Of a stretch of DNA of 64,000 nucleotides, positions 11,881 through 24,119 are shown piece after piece (position 1 is the stretch's first letter; the number at the start of each line of letters is the position of its first letter). The notes beneath the pieces were generated by a model. The model did not search any database. It saw nothing but the letters and a program-made list of their open reading frames with translations, and was not told the origin of the DNA. Origin of the DNA: Marsupella aquatica (lineage: Eukaryota > Marchantiophyta). Both the position numbers and the translations under genes were made by a program. The stretch is taken from positions 19,406,001-19,470,000 of the forward strand of contig OZ316893.1 of NCBI GenBank assembly GCA_973895155.1, given 5' to 3'.

Positions 11881-14514
11881 AGAGGGAAAGAGTACTACGG
11901 AGAACGGTGTAGATGGCTAAACTTGTCAATCTGTTATTAGGCGTTGCTCTGCATAGCCCCTCAGCTCCTCATGTAATTAGCTCTCCAATGTCTGCCATCA
12001 ATTTATGCTGAGTACACATCCACAGCACAGACATGCACTGATAATAACATTGCTATTCTGGAAGATATGGTATTCTGGAAGATATGGAGATCACAATTTT
12101 GTAGTCCATTATTGTTTGGGAGATAGTGAGTACCTAGGCTGTCACAGGTAGTGTTCCATCGGCTTTAGAATGTACTCAGTTTTCTTAAATGTTATCAAGT
12201 ACTTACAACACGGCACAGACCCCAGTAGTGTGGTCTTGTTGGAGTTCAGTAGATATAGTAACCCCCATGTCTGTCATCCATCCATGTATTTGTAGTGACA
12301 TTTGACAGTAGTAAACATTATTGATTTAGACGCGCTCCTGTGTTTGCTGATTGTATTTGAATGCAGTGTTGCATTGCCTTACAGCATTCATCAAGTCTAC
12401 ATAAATTTGAGACACTTGTGTAGTGCACAGGACCCATGATCCAGCCGACATATTTTTTATATTTTGTAAAAAAGAGTTTCGAGGAAGAAGTCTCGAGGGC
12501 GATACAGAACTTCAGCTCTTTTGCAATATTTGGTCATCTGAAGTCTTTGCTGAGCCCAGAACAATCTATTCACTGAAAATTCAATGACGGATCCTCGACG
12601 AGCTTTTGAAGCCAAGGATTATCGTTCGGTGGGATTTGGAATGAAGTGCACAGGAACTTTGTAATTTCCGAGAGACGTTATGTTTGTTGTACACTCGGTG
12701 TGGATCTGGCACTGTACCCAATTTAGAGGATTCATTTGTTTCATACAAATTGTGGCAGTTTCTGGTAAATCTCATGAAGCCAGCGCTCGACAGAAAACCT
12801 ACCATGAAAAACAAATTTCAATCTAAATACCGTGAACAGTCATCCTTTGCTTGATCTGCCTCCCAAAACTTGTGGCACCCTTTCCTTGCTTGGCACTTCT
12901 CGACTTCTTGCTTGTCTGAAATTGAAATTCGGAGACAGCTGGAGCTTCTTTCAGCTCCAACGGGGATCTCCATCCCAAACCTCTTGCACAAACTAAGTTC
13001 CTAAGCGTGGATGGAAAAGTAACTTAAAAAATAGAAGTTTTATTATATAAACCAAAATACCCTAAACGCTTGCCTTTAAAATTTTCTTTTTTCTTTACAA
13101 AGATGACGTTTACTTTAGGGGTTTTGTTTATTCTTTTCTTTCAGATATTTACAAAAGTTGAGGCATCGTGGACCATAATGTCCCCTCAACCTTTGGCTAG
13201 ATATACTACTTTGCCCTCTACGCGAGTTTAGAAACTAAAATAAATAAAATCCTTCAAGTTAAAAGATCACACAATAGTGACTCAAGAAAATAAGATGCCA
13301 TTGTTTTTGGTAATTTTTGTTTTATATGATAAACCTTATATACTTTGGATTGCACGTTCCTGTGTTGAAGGGACATTGCATATCTCACTATTGTAGAAAA
13401 TGAATGCTCTAATGTACAAAAGTCAAGAAAGTGTTTTTCCTATATTGTAAGGTCCTGTTTGTGGGGCATTGCAGGCCATGATGCCCCACCATAATGCCTG
13501 GAAAAACAAAAAGCTTTAATAGCCTGAGTTTTGAGGGGCTATTGTTGTCCATAATACTTTGTTAACAGGACTTTAATACACTTAAGAGCCTGATAAAATT
13601 TTAATTCTAACTATTCTTAGTAAAACTATAAGAGAAATTTAATAATGAGACATCCAAATCTTTAGTGAGAATTCTTCTCCAAGATTCCTGACAATCTCAA
13701 AAGAAGTATCACACAAGGGGTATTGTGAAAAATAATGCCCCCAAGTTTCAGCTCCAGTTTTGTTTTGAGAGCTTACTATTTTCCATAATGCTCTCAAAAT
13801 AGTACCTTAATATATTTCTAGGCCAAAGAGGTTTTCATTATACTCGTAAAAGTAAAGTAGATATAAATCTGCACACCATATTTTCTCCAAAAATGCCAAA
13901 ATGTAGTCTTTAGGTTTGTCAAAATTCTCCAATGGATTTTTGTAACTCAGATGGACCACATTCTACTCACAATGTCACGGAATAGTCCTAATTAATAGTC
14001 CTACTTAGTCCATCCTGATTATGTGGTTTCTGTCTAGGGTCCATGTGAGCATAGTTTTCCGAAAAATACACTGAAAATAACAAATAAAAAAATCACAAAA
14101 GTCTTTACTGTAACTTATTACTTGTCACCATGCTGCGAGTAAGCATTAGGGTGTGTCAAAACAACAGCATGAAAAAGATACCGACAAGGCCATAAAAACT
14201 CTTTAATGGCCAGTACATAACTCTTTATTAGGGGCCCAAAAATTTTCAACCATAAAACTTACTTTTCTTATGGTGAACATTGACACGCCCTATTCCGTTT
14301 ACTCTACTCTATTTCTGTAGGGTGATAGGAACGAACGAAAATGCTAGGATCGCTGACAGACCTAAAATGCTGGAGGGACACATACGGAGGAGGCTACGGT
14401 CCGAATAATGATGCTGTGCTATGGCTTCGGCCTGGTTGTCCGGTAAGTTGATCACCAGTGACAAGTTTCGGAACAAGAAGAGCTCGAGCAATCGCGAGGT
14501 CAGCAGTCCAGAGA
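11881..14514. other. CARA 3' flank and AT-rich intergenic region
   Basis: The first few hundred bases are probably the CARA 3'UTR. A short duplication (ATTCTGGAAGATATGG, twice) lies at about 12058-12085. From about 13020 to 14290 the sequence is AT-rich and transposon-like, including a small hairpin-prone GGGGCATTGCAGGCCATGATGCCCC-type segment near 13459-13483. No coding signal is seen. An in-frame stop at 14449-14451 sets the upstream limit of the RBM48 first exon. Confidence 0.5.
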
Positions 14515-16838
14515 ATGCTGCAGCGGCCAGATTATCGTGCGGGCCGGTTTGAGCGTGCTGTGAAAGTGTACACCGTGTGCGACGAATCCAGGTCCGTAAA
14601 TCACTGCTTCTCGGCGGCGGAGGAACTTTCGGATGAGTACTGGTGATTTTCGGTGATTTTCGCGAAGCCAAGAGAATGAATGATGATGCTTTGTCGCATC
14701 TCTCTGGCGCTCGAATTTATCTTTAATCCTGTCTCCCTTCGTTTTCCAGAGCATGCGTATTGAAGCGCGTCGACGAGCGTTCTCTACTTCTGCTCAATTG
14801 AATTGGCCTTTCAATCTTCGAGTGCAGGTTTTTGATCGTGCGGAATGTACCTGCTCTAGGTTGCGTTGACGATTTGGTGAAGCTTTTTGGACTCTATGGC
14901 GACATCGACGAGTGAGTTCTCCCTATTTTCTTCCTTCCTGAAGAGCCTTCCGACTTAGTACATCGTTTGTCGCTTTCCTCGTGGTGTACACTCCAGTGCA
15001 GGTGGTCTTGCCCATTAACTGGCTATTTCGCGAGAGCTACTTGCCACGGTCGCCTTCGGCAGATGCTACGGAAAGCTTAAGAGTGAAATCTGCTAACTGA
15101 AGATGTTCAATCTGCAGATATAGATTACTCGATGACGAGGATTGTGAGCCTTACACTGACGTGTACTGGATCAAATATGTGAAGTACAGTAATGCAAGGT
15201 ATGCTGCGGTTACAGTTTAGGGCAATTGGCTCCGGTACGTGAGTTCTTGAATTATTTTGGATGGTTTTCGTTTCTCCTATCTATTGTGACGTCATTCAGA
15301 GATGTACCATAGTCACTTAATTGTAGCCTCATGTTCTGATTGGGTTCGATTGTGGAGGTGTAGATTCGCAAAAAGGAAGCTCGATAATTATCAGTTTCTC
15401 GGAAATTTGCTTGCCGTCTCTTATGGCCCAAATCATGAAAGCTTAAATGACACAAAAAATAAATTAGAGGAGAGGAGAAGGGCTGTTCTGAGTAGGATTC
15501 AAGGTATTTATTCATTCCGAGCACCTGTCCTCCAGTGAATTCTGTGTTTTCGTTTCATACCAATTTTGTTACAAAGTTTTACGGATTACATCGGTTGTGA
15601 TGGTGGGTTATGAATTTGCAGTACTTAATCAAGGGGCCGTAGTGAGGCCTCGTCAAGAGCAGCGACCTACCTCACGGTCGAAAGATCCTCTTCTGGGACA
15701 TTTTCTTGACCCTGAACAATATCCACCCTTTCCTTTGGATCACCTGTCTGGGATCTCTGGGTAAGTGCCTTTTGAATAACGGCTAGATCTTATTTGCACT
15801 GGTGAAGCATGTCCCGAGAGCGTTATTGGGAACTGCTGCAAATCGTTTGATGTCCCTATTCTGCTGGTGTCCATTTACCGATAGTACATGATTTGCATTT
15901 TGACATTTGTAACAGCCACCGGCAGACGCCTGTTTGCAAGCACAGTTAGCCTCTAAGCAATAAATGTCCCCTTCTCCCATCAATGATGCTCACACCTCTG
16001 TAGCCATCTGTTCATTCATCAATTTACGAAAACATTCAGAGGAACTTGTTAGTCTTCCTTGGCAGAATCATTATTCTCTATATATCTCCGTATAATTTGC
16101 TCATCCTGCTAGGAAATCTGTATTTTATGTGGGTGGTTTATATTGAAGTATGACATTGTGGGATATCCATGTTTAGGGGCGCGAATGTTGATGGAGCAAA
16201 GAACTCGGAAATCAGACATCCTACACAAGTGATAGGAGGAGACTACAGTTCGAGCCACCAGGTATACTGGTATTAGTGTCGTCAGTTCGGATGAATGAAA
16301 GTCAGAAGAATTTGTGGAGTAAATTTTGGACTTGGTCATTGAATCTGCCATCTTGGAACATGTTCTTCTGCATCAGCGTTGTAATCCTAGTACATGAGGA
16401 GGTATTAACTGGGGCTATTTTTCCTTGTGTTTCAAACTGGCATGTTTTCTTGGTGGTTCACAGGATTCAATCTCAGAGTCAATGAACAAAACTGTACAAT
16501 CAGTGCGGGAGAAACTCAATAGGGTAATTATCGTACCCTTCTGACCACACATAGAAATGTTCGTCAATCACGACCTAAGAGTCTTAAAATTTGTTAACAG
16601 TTTGCAAATACGGAAGAACTGTTCAGGCGTTTTGTGTGATTCTTTAAAGAGGTTCCAGGAAGGCTGAAGTGATTCTTTTCTGTGTTAGATTTCCGAAGTA
16701 AAGATTTCTCCTCCAATTATAGTTCAGCAAGAGGTTAGTGGACCGGTTGAGCAAGAAGCTAAAGGGAAGCGACTTCTTCAGGAGGACGAAGTGCCAATGA
16801 CCTACAGAAAGCGACAGAATAATCGAAGACGGATCTAA
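14515..16838 (+). CDS. RBM48: RBM48-like RNA-binding protein (minor spliceosome factor)
   Basis: RBM48 works with ARMC7 and is needed for splicing U12-type introns in plants and animals; it acts in the nucleus. Eight exons join in phase: 14515-14591, 14828-14911, 15118-15198, 15364-15503, 15622-15760, 16177-16261, 16464-16523 and 16689-16838 (271 aa). The N-terminus reads DYRAGRFERAVKVYTVCDES, the hallmark segment before the RRM. The RRM spans about residues 27-104: FLIVRNVPALGC as RNP2, then DVYWIKYVKYSNARFAKRKL and NYQFLGNLLAVSYGP. It is followed by ESLNDTKNKLEERR. The C-terminus has the family's VREKLNRISEV element and ends in RRRI, as human RBM48 does. The start is the first ATG after an in-frame stop; the frame is open from 14452, so a non-AUG start or an upstream exon is possible. 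The next gene begins 83 bp downstream. Confidence 0.93.
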
Positions 16839-16921
16839 GCTGAAGGTGTTTATAGCAAGAAACGATCCAGGTGAATTTCTTTCTCAAGAATTGTGTCCCT
16901 GCAAGACGAGACAGGGGAGAT

Positions 16922-18730
16922 ATGGACCTTAGTGGCAGAACGAATATGGATCTCACCGAAGCTGCACGACTGATGAAGCCAACGATAACCTCATCCACCA
17001 CAACCAATCCTGCACAAATGCAACCACCTCCTCTTATGATGATGCAACAGGCGGTTGCCATGCAGCAGTTTCAATTCCAACAAGCATTGCTAATGCAGCA
17101 GGTTATGGCTTCACAGCAAGCTGCAGCTCGGGCTGCCACCGTGAAATCGGCCGCAGAAATGGCTGCAGCCCGAGCCGCAGAGATCAGTAAGCAGCTCAAG
17201 GGCAGTGATGCAGAAGAGGAGCAGAAAAAGACTGAAGCTCCAACCCCAAGCAGGTAAACCTTCTTATCGTTTGCCCTCATTCCACGGCATATCTCGGATT
17301 TTATGGTCCTGTCTTATTATCGCAACGGTCTGCCGTTGTGATATTTTACTTTGAATTAATCATTGTGGCTTGATCATGCCATCGGTTCTCACACAATGTA
17401 GTGACGAGCTACTCCTGGTCATTCAACTTCTGTTCGGATGGAATATAAAGAGTTTCAACATTTCTGTTCGTATGGATTGTTAAGATTGTGAAGAATTCTT
17501 GTTCGTATGAAATGTTACGATTACAAGGATGCTTTTACGCATCCCATTTCTCGTTTGTGCCTTTCATTCTCTGTTTTGTCACATAGCATTGTGAAAATCT
17601 TCCGTCTTTGAATAAATCACTCTCTCCACAAATGTATGCTCCCATGGTTGTAGAGAAATTACACAGGGTCCCTCGGAGTGCAAAATTGCTTCTTAGATTA
17701 GTGAGGATCGTCGTGTGTTTCATTATTTCAACTGCTCCGCAAATGGATGCTCTTGTCGTCTTGGAGAAATCAGATTTGGTGGAAGGGTTAAGTTGGTCGC
17801 TGAATTGTAACGCTTTAATTGACCTTGTTTACAAACAGGTCAAAGTCGCGCTCTCCTAGCCGATCTCGATCTGTATCGAGGTCGAAATCGCGGTCTCCTA
17901 TTCGGTACAGGAGGGATCGGTCCCTGTCACGTTCACCAATCCGATATCGACGTGATCGCCAATATTCACCTGCAAGGTCCAGGGAATACTACGGTTACCG
18001 CAGGGGCAGGCGTGGGTACTACAGAGGTCGTGGTGATTACCCGTGGAATCCCTTCAGGAGAGATTGGGACCGTGACAGGGACAGAGATTACTACCCTCGG
18101 AGCCGTAGGAGCAGGAGCAGAAGCCTTAGCAGAAGTCGGGTCAGAAGACGATCACGAACTCGATCCCGATCTCCCAGAGTCCGCAGAGAAAGGACTCCTT
18201 CACCTAGACATCGGAGGGAGGAACGGAAGCCGGCACGCAGGTCCAGAAGGTCCAGATCTAGGGAGACGAAAAGGTCGGCGAGCAGCAGAAGCGTTAGTGG
18301 TAGTCCTAGGAGAATCGAAACCAGCAGGAGTCCCGTGAGGAAGGTGAAGGAAAGCAGCCGCGTTCGGAGAGTAGGTAGTAAAAGCCCTGTGACAAGGACT
18401 CACAGGCGAGGTGGTAAGGAGCGGTCTGTGAGCCCTGCCAAAGAGGATCAAGAGGTAAGCCCTGACATCAAGGACGAAGAAAGCCCCTTGCGTAGAGACA
18501 CGAGCCCAAGTCCTGACAATGAAACGTCTACGTTGAGTGAGCTACCAAAGAGGGAAGTCTCTTCTACACCTCCTAGATCGCTTTCTGTATCACTGAATCA
18601 CTCTTTGAAAAAGGATTTGGAATCTGATGACGACGTCGATGTCAGCAGCATGACACCGAAGAGATCAACAAGGTTGGCAAAAGTTGAAAGTGATGATAAT
18701 GATGATGATGATGATGATGAAAGAAGATGA
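16922..18730 (+). CDS. Arginine/serine-rich (RS-domain) protein, related to the C-terminal half of a plant RRM-RS protein
   Basis: Two exons, 16922-17253 and 17839-18730, give 407 aa. Residues 1-110 are Met/Gln/Ala-rich (MMMQQAVAMQQFQFQQALLM, then AAEMAAARAAEISKQLK). The rest is an RS domain with many SRSKSRSP and RRSRSRS runs, and it ends in an acidic poly-Asp tract encoded by a GAT repeat. I recall the Gln/Ala segment followed by an RS tail as characteristic of the plant RRM-RS family typified by Arabidopsis At3g23900. Here no RRM precedes it. The upstream frame is open from 16871 and contains FLKNCVP (16880-16900), which may be a family remnant. RS proteins act in pre-mRNA splicing in nuclear speckles. 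ATG 16922 is the first ATG; it is unclear whether the gene is complete or 5'-truncated. Confidence 0.75.
18693..18720 (+). repeat. GAT trinucleotide repeat encoding poly-Asp
   Basis: A GAT/AAT-type repeat near the 3' end of the RS-protein exon encodes a run of aspartates just before the terminal ERR and stop. It is likely to vary in length between individuals. Confidence 0.8.
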
Positions 18731-21700
18731 TCTGCGGCTCGTTCATTGGTGCTACTGTAGTCCTTCTACAGCTCGTCTTTGTAGACTGCTTCGATATGAT
18801 CTTTGTGAAAACTAGAGTTCAGTTTAACAAAGCAGTAGGATGTTCCAAGTGCTGAGATAAGGACTGAGGAAAAGCCCGAAAGAAAAGCGAAAGGCCAGTC
18901 GAAGCATGAACCATGATGACCACGTTCTAGCATTTCGTTGCAAACAGTTTTTCACCTTGGAGTGAGGTGAGAATAGGAACCACTTCCGTATCACCTCAGC
19001 AAGAAACGCAAAGAACGAAACAGCTGGTCAAAGAAACTTGCTCGCTAAGAGAAGACAAAGAGAGACTTGCATGAGGATCTAAGCAAGGACGGAGGTAACT
19101 AAAAAGTGAGGAGACATACTCGAGAGGGAAGACAGCACTGTCTAATTTGGCTTTTGCATAATTCAATAGGCTAGCCTTCTACTTTTGGTTTCATGTGGAG
19201 CAGAGTATGTTTATCAGAGTTTTTTTGGAACTTCACACGAGGAAATCTTCAGGCTAGCAAATGAATCAATCAGGGAGGTAGCAGGGTCGACACGAAGGAG
19301 GAGACTTGACCATGGGGCACATACCCTGACACGGGAAGAGAATGGAAGTTTCCAATTAAAATCTTAGATCTGACTTGTGGGTTGGTCCATAGTGCATCTG
19401 AACCAAGCATATCCTCTCTATTTTCTGCTGAGCAAGCTCATTCATTGGTATTCTACTGAATGAGTTCAGTACTGTGAGACCTTTCCTGGTGTCCAGTATT
19501 ATCTATAGGAGATGCATTCTAGGTTTTTCTTGCGGTTGAAGAAACGAAGAGGATCGAGATTGCTTTTCTCCTATCAGCTCATCAAATCTAAAGTTGAACC
19601 TTGATCGTATATCTTGCATTCATGTCCTGCACAAGAAATTGGTAGCTGGACCGCGAACAAATTCATCTTTGGCAGACCAGCTTGCGAAACCTGTAATTGT
19701 CAAAATCTGAAGACAGGAAGCGCGTTGGTAGTACAGTATTTGATAGGATATGCTCGGCTGGTGCGTAACCCTGTGTCTACATTGAACAGCGACTTACTGA
19801 AATATTAGGTGTGCCCAACAAGTTTAAGGTCGCTTTTGAAAAGTTAGGTATCGCTAACGTGTTCAAGCTCGATTTTTAGCATGACGAGGGGATTGTGGAT
19901 GGATCAGAGCAGGTCTAGACAATCAAAGGAAAATATATCAAAGTAGTAGCTTCAGAAGTCCATATTAAGTTTCGCGGGAATGAACTCAACTAATGATAAT
20001 TAAAGATATTTCAACTACAATACGTATTTTCTCAATTCGACCACCGGATGAGTCGTTCGTAATTGGGAATAGAGTTTCTTCCCACTTGACGCAGTGGTGA
20101 AATTGGACGCGACGTAGGTGAAAAAGTTGTGTTCCAAGTTTGGTATGAGGGCTGCTCGTACGGGGTGAAAGTGACATCCTTTTGAATCTTTCCTCTATAT
20201 TCATGACCTTCATCCAGGAACAATTTAACGTTCTACTTTATGCAGCAATGTTGCCGTATACCTTTTGACTAGGCTAGATTGCAACTCGTCGCCCTTCTGC
20301 ATTTCTCTACTTTGCCGTCACCTAACCTTGAGCTCCCGTAGTGCCTGGTAGCATTTTGTAACAACACAAACAGCATGCATTGTCAACGATTAAAATTGCA
20401 ATTCGGAGAGAAGGAAAAAGGTTTCACCTAAGAAGATGTGTAGACATGATGCGACACTGGGAATTGGTATTAACTTGATACAATTGCTTGTTTGGTTGGA
20501 ATTTTTGAACCCCTCATGTTTATTGTGAAAGACAAGTAAAACTGCATTTTGAGAAAAAATTCACTCCTTAAATGAATCGAAATTATACTACAAGAAAAAA
20601 GAATATGAACTGTAATGCAATTTAGAGTTTTGCTAGATCGTTTACTGTGAATGACAATATGCATTTTGAGAAAAATAAATTGCACTCCTTAAAATCAGTA
20701 GAAATTATACTACAAACATGATCAGGGATCAGGGTTGGCGCTGTTTGTTCTTTTGGAGTGATATCTATTATTTTTGATTCAATTTCCTGCCTCTCATTCT
20801 CGCTGTGATTCCAATCCAAGCTCAATGAAGTCTTAATTTATATGCAAATATTTTATCATGTAAACAAGTCATAGGTCACAGCAAAACTGCTCTCGTCATG
20901 TGGGAGTGCCTGCAGCCCATGGCACAAAACCCTATGCTGGGAAGAACCCGGGGAAAGAACTGTGAACAGCCACCTTTTAACGATCTATTCAGGAGGCTGA
21001 TGGACCACCTTAAGCTCCCAACTTACCACCACCTTAATTTGACACCTGTTGTGAGGGAGCTCTCTACCCCTGATGGCAATCTTGAAAGCCATTTGGCACT
21101 CCCTGGGGCCAGAGGAAAATTTTGTAGTGTTATTGGAAAGAAATGAAGCAAAGGTTTCCCTAACTTTTGCTGGGACAAGATTCTTAGGTTTACAGGCCTG
21201 GTATGTTAGAAACTCTATACAAAGAACATTTTGGTATTTGATATGAATTCAAGGGGTTGGATGGAGATCCTAACTGAGCTTACTACTGAAGGCTGAAGGC
21301 CATCCATCAAAAGTTATAATACAAGGTTGTGGCTTTGTATAGCTTGGTTGTCATTCAAATTTTCAGCCGTCAAAAAAAGTTAATCCAGTCAAAGAGAAAG
21401 AATATAAACTTAGTGTGAACCAAAAAGGGAATGCAGTGCTTTCCAAACAAGAGAGGCTTTCCAAACAAGAGAGGAATCAAATGGGTGACAAAAGACTCTG
21501 AAGAATGCACCATGCACGATGAATAAGGAGGATAGTCATCCATATACAAAAAACACAACAGTACATAGTGAATAATGATTGTTGTTCCCTGTAATATGAT
21601 TGGAGTATTACTACAATAGAGCGTAATATAATAATGATAACTTATTTGAAAGAGGTTAATTAAACACAATATGCTAGATAATATAGGGAGAATATGATAA

Positions 21701-22160
21701 TTTGATTAAAGGAAGCTACAACTATAATACTGAATCACCCAATTTCGTCTTTCGTACCATTACTAAATGTATTTTGGGTGGGGATGAATGACAGTCATTA
21801 GATTGTTTGGGTGATAATTGTGTATTTTCCTGCCCACCCATTTAAAAAAAAAGCATGTATATATTGTTGTATTTAAAATATAAATAAATTTAATTTGAAT
21901 AAAGATTGCATTGTTTTTTTGGGTGATCAGGTTACGACTCAGTGATGTGATGGCCAATGTCACTCATCTTGCATCTCCATGTTCTCACCTTCATACTCCT
22001 CAACAAGAACACATTCACAATAATGACCAAAATGACAAGTGACGTCTTTGCAACAATGACAAACATCATCAAAAAATTTATGACATATTTTATGTTACAT
22101 CCATTTTGTGGCCCATAGAGAATGAGTTTGCCTTCATTTTTTTTGCGTTTCCTTGACAAC
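18731..22160. other. RS-gene 3' flank and intergenic DNA; no gene recognised
   Basis: The first few hundred bases are probably 3'UTR. A frame at 20898-21146 reads like coding composition (HLKLPTYHHLNLTPVVREL), but I do not recognise it and see no supporting exon. A diverged duplication lies at about 20520-20590 and 20640-20710: both copies carry a GCATTTTGAGAAAAA segment followed by ACTCCTTAAA and GAAATTATACTACAA. From about 21360 the sequence is very AT-rich. Confidence 0.45.
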
Positions 22161-22583
22161 TTTGTTTCACCTCAACATTTTAAAAAATATTTTCAACATC
22201 TTCTGTGCAATGCATGGACATTTTTGTGTTCTTGACCTCACCACGACATCTTTCCCTCACTCTCGATATCTTTTCTCTTCTTGACATGTTTTCCTCATAT
22301 TTACATCTTGCCATCTTTTCTCTCCTCAACATCTTTTTTTCATTTTGACTTCTTTTCCCTCACCTCAACATCTTTTTCTCTCATCCATAACTTTTTTAAC
22401 ACCAACATCTCTTCTTCGCCTCAATTTTTTTTCTTATCGACAACTTTTTCACGCAAACATTTTTTCTTCACCTTGACACCTTTTTATCTCATTAACAACT
22501 TTTTTCACACTAACATTTTTTTTTTCACCTCGATATCTTTTTCACCTCAACATCTTTTGTGCAACGCACATGCATCGGGCTAG
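22160..22583 (+). mobile_element. Helitron-like 3' terminus with pyrimidine-rich subterminal repeats
   Basis: The stretch is an array of diverged CCTCAACATCTTTTT-type units. It ends in TGTGC-AAC-GCACA (a small hairpin), nine bases, then CTAG at 22580-22583 followed by T. A hairpin about ten bases before a CTRR end, inserted before T, is the Helitron 3' signature. A second family member with similar subterminal repeats and both ends visible lies at 41301-41696. I could not find this copy's 5' TC end, so the left boundary is arbitrary. Confidence 0.5.
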
Positions 22584-23750
22584 TTTAAATTCATAACAAC
22601 TGAAGGAGGGGTAAGGCATCCTTGATGCGGTCCCCACTTTGGCTTGTCAGTCCTCCCCTTTGCTTCTCCATATTTGCCCTCAACCAAAGCTCTACCATAA
22701 CTAGTGCACAAAATATGTTGAGGTGAAAATCTGCCGGCAGTTGGATTTGCCTTAGCTTTGGAGATGTAAATGCGTCCTGGAAACGATTGTCAATCCTCCT
22801 GTGTTGTATGTGCAAACTACAATGGTGAGTCAGCAGGATGCTCTATCAAATTGCAGGATTCGTACTGAGAGCTACAAAGACCAATCATGCGAAGAAGGCC
22901 AAGCTGTCCACATATCGAGAGTACTTGCACAAATCTAGTTCTGGTTGCGGACAACTTACACGAAAATCTTGAGCCTCGGCTTGCTTCGATCAAACAGCTT
23001 TAACGCAAACAACGCTGTTTACTTCTAATCTCCAGAAAGGATTCTCTACTAGTGGTCAGGTTGGAATATTGTCCTCGCCCATTTCCCTGTGCTCGTGGAC
23101 GCCTACCATCCAAGGCTCTGTTGAGCAGACTCAAGATTCACGCAGTCAATCTCTGCTGCCCATCTTGGGCTGCCATGACTGTGGATCCCCTATGACAATA
23201 TTCTTTGATTTCGTCAGTAAGTTGTTCTGGGCAATAGTACAAACTTCCATGAGGCGCTTTGTCTTGAAGAACACCTCCAGCTAGCATGCTAATATATGTC
23301 CAGGTTCCGAAGCTACACAGGGCTCATTGTTGGGACTCCCACGAATCCACGATCTCTTAAATTAGCACCTACAATGCTCGGTCCATAACCATATTTGACT
23401 TAACCCCACTGTGAAATTCAACTTGCACTCTGACAGTCCCAGACGAGACAATGCTCGGCACCACACTGTACCACAAAGACAGGAGGAGTATAAAAATTTC
23501 AGCATTGGACCATAGTAAATTCATAGCCTTGGTGCAATTCTAATTTCAGGAATTACGACGAATTAGGTCTGACAGCTTTTCTTGCATTAGTTACCTATTT
23601 GACAAAGAACAACGCAAGAGCTACCCACACCAGGTCACCCTGCCGGAATTACATCCAGACATATTCCAAGAGGAATGGCCAGATTGCCAGATCAGGCAAC
23701 TTCTATAAGAAAATTATGTAAAGCTAAACCCTAAATTTACGTCTGTCGTA
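22584..23750. other. Intergenic DNA; nothing recognised
   Basis: Frames here are short and interrupted. Some segments (about 22590-22815 minus, 23069-23284 plus) have coding-like composition that could be remnants of mobile elements, but I cannot assign a family. Confidence 0.4.
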
Positions 23751-24074
23751 TCAGGAGTTACCCTCCCCACCAGGTGCTTCAACTACAATTCCACCTCTAG
23801 CGAGAGCGTGCAGCAACAAAAGAAGATGTCTGTAACCTATCGAATTAGAGGTCAAACAGAACAAGATGATTCTAACCTATCGAATTGATGGTCAAACTGC
23901 ACGCATGGTTTCCTGACCACTCAAAATGCATGCATCAACTCCTGATAAGACCAGACGTAAATGGAGCACACGCCACACGGGAACGGGGGGAATCAATGGA
24001 AAATGAACCATTAGGGGTTGGGAAGCGACTGCACTATTGTAGTTGAAGCACCTAGGTGGGGAGGGTGGCACCTG
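23751..24074. mobile_element. Foldback/MITE-like element with ~40-bp inverted repeats
   Basis: The left arm (23751-23790) contains ACCCTCCCCACC and AGGTGCTTCAACTACAAT. The right arm (about 24034-24074) is its reverse complement with a few changes: ATTGTAGTTGAAGCACCT, then GGTGGGGAGGGT. About 245 bp lies between. The interior carries a direct duplication of TAACCTATCGAATT...GGTCAAAC at about 23836 and 23876. No transposase is seen, so a non-autonomous element or foldback is the simplest reading. The terminal duplication is undetermined. Confidence 0.5.
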
Positions 24075-24119
24075 AGGACCCAGCTGTCCACGTGGTGTAG
24101 TTTTATAACCTTCTTATGT

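Noticed and set aside
14309-14754. Minus-strand frames of 120 and 84 aa at the RBM48 start
   Set aside because: They are antisense shadows of RBM48 exon 1, which carries the conserved AVKVYTVCDES segment on the plus strand.
14515-16838. U12-type introns within RBM48 itself (possible autoregulation)
   Set aside because: All RBM48 donors I used are ordinary GT sites (for example GTGAGT, GTATGC, GTAAGT), and none shows the U12 consensus RTATCCTT.
17952-18451. Frames of 83-128 aa overlapping the RS-domain exon in other frames
   Set aside because: They are by-products of the repetitive CG-rich RS codons. The RS frame is phase-consistent with the upstream exon.
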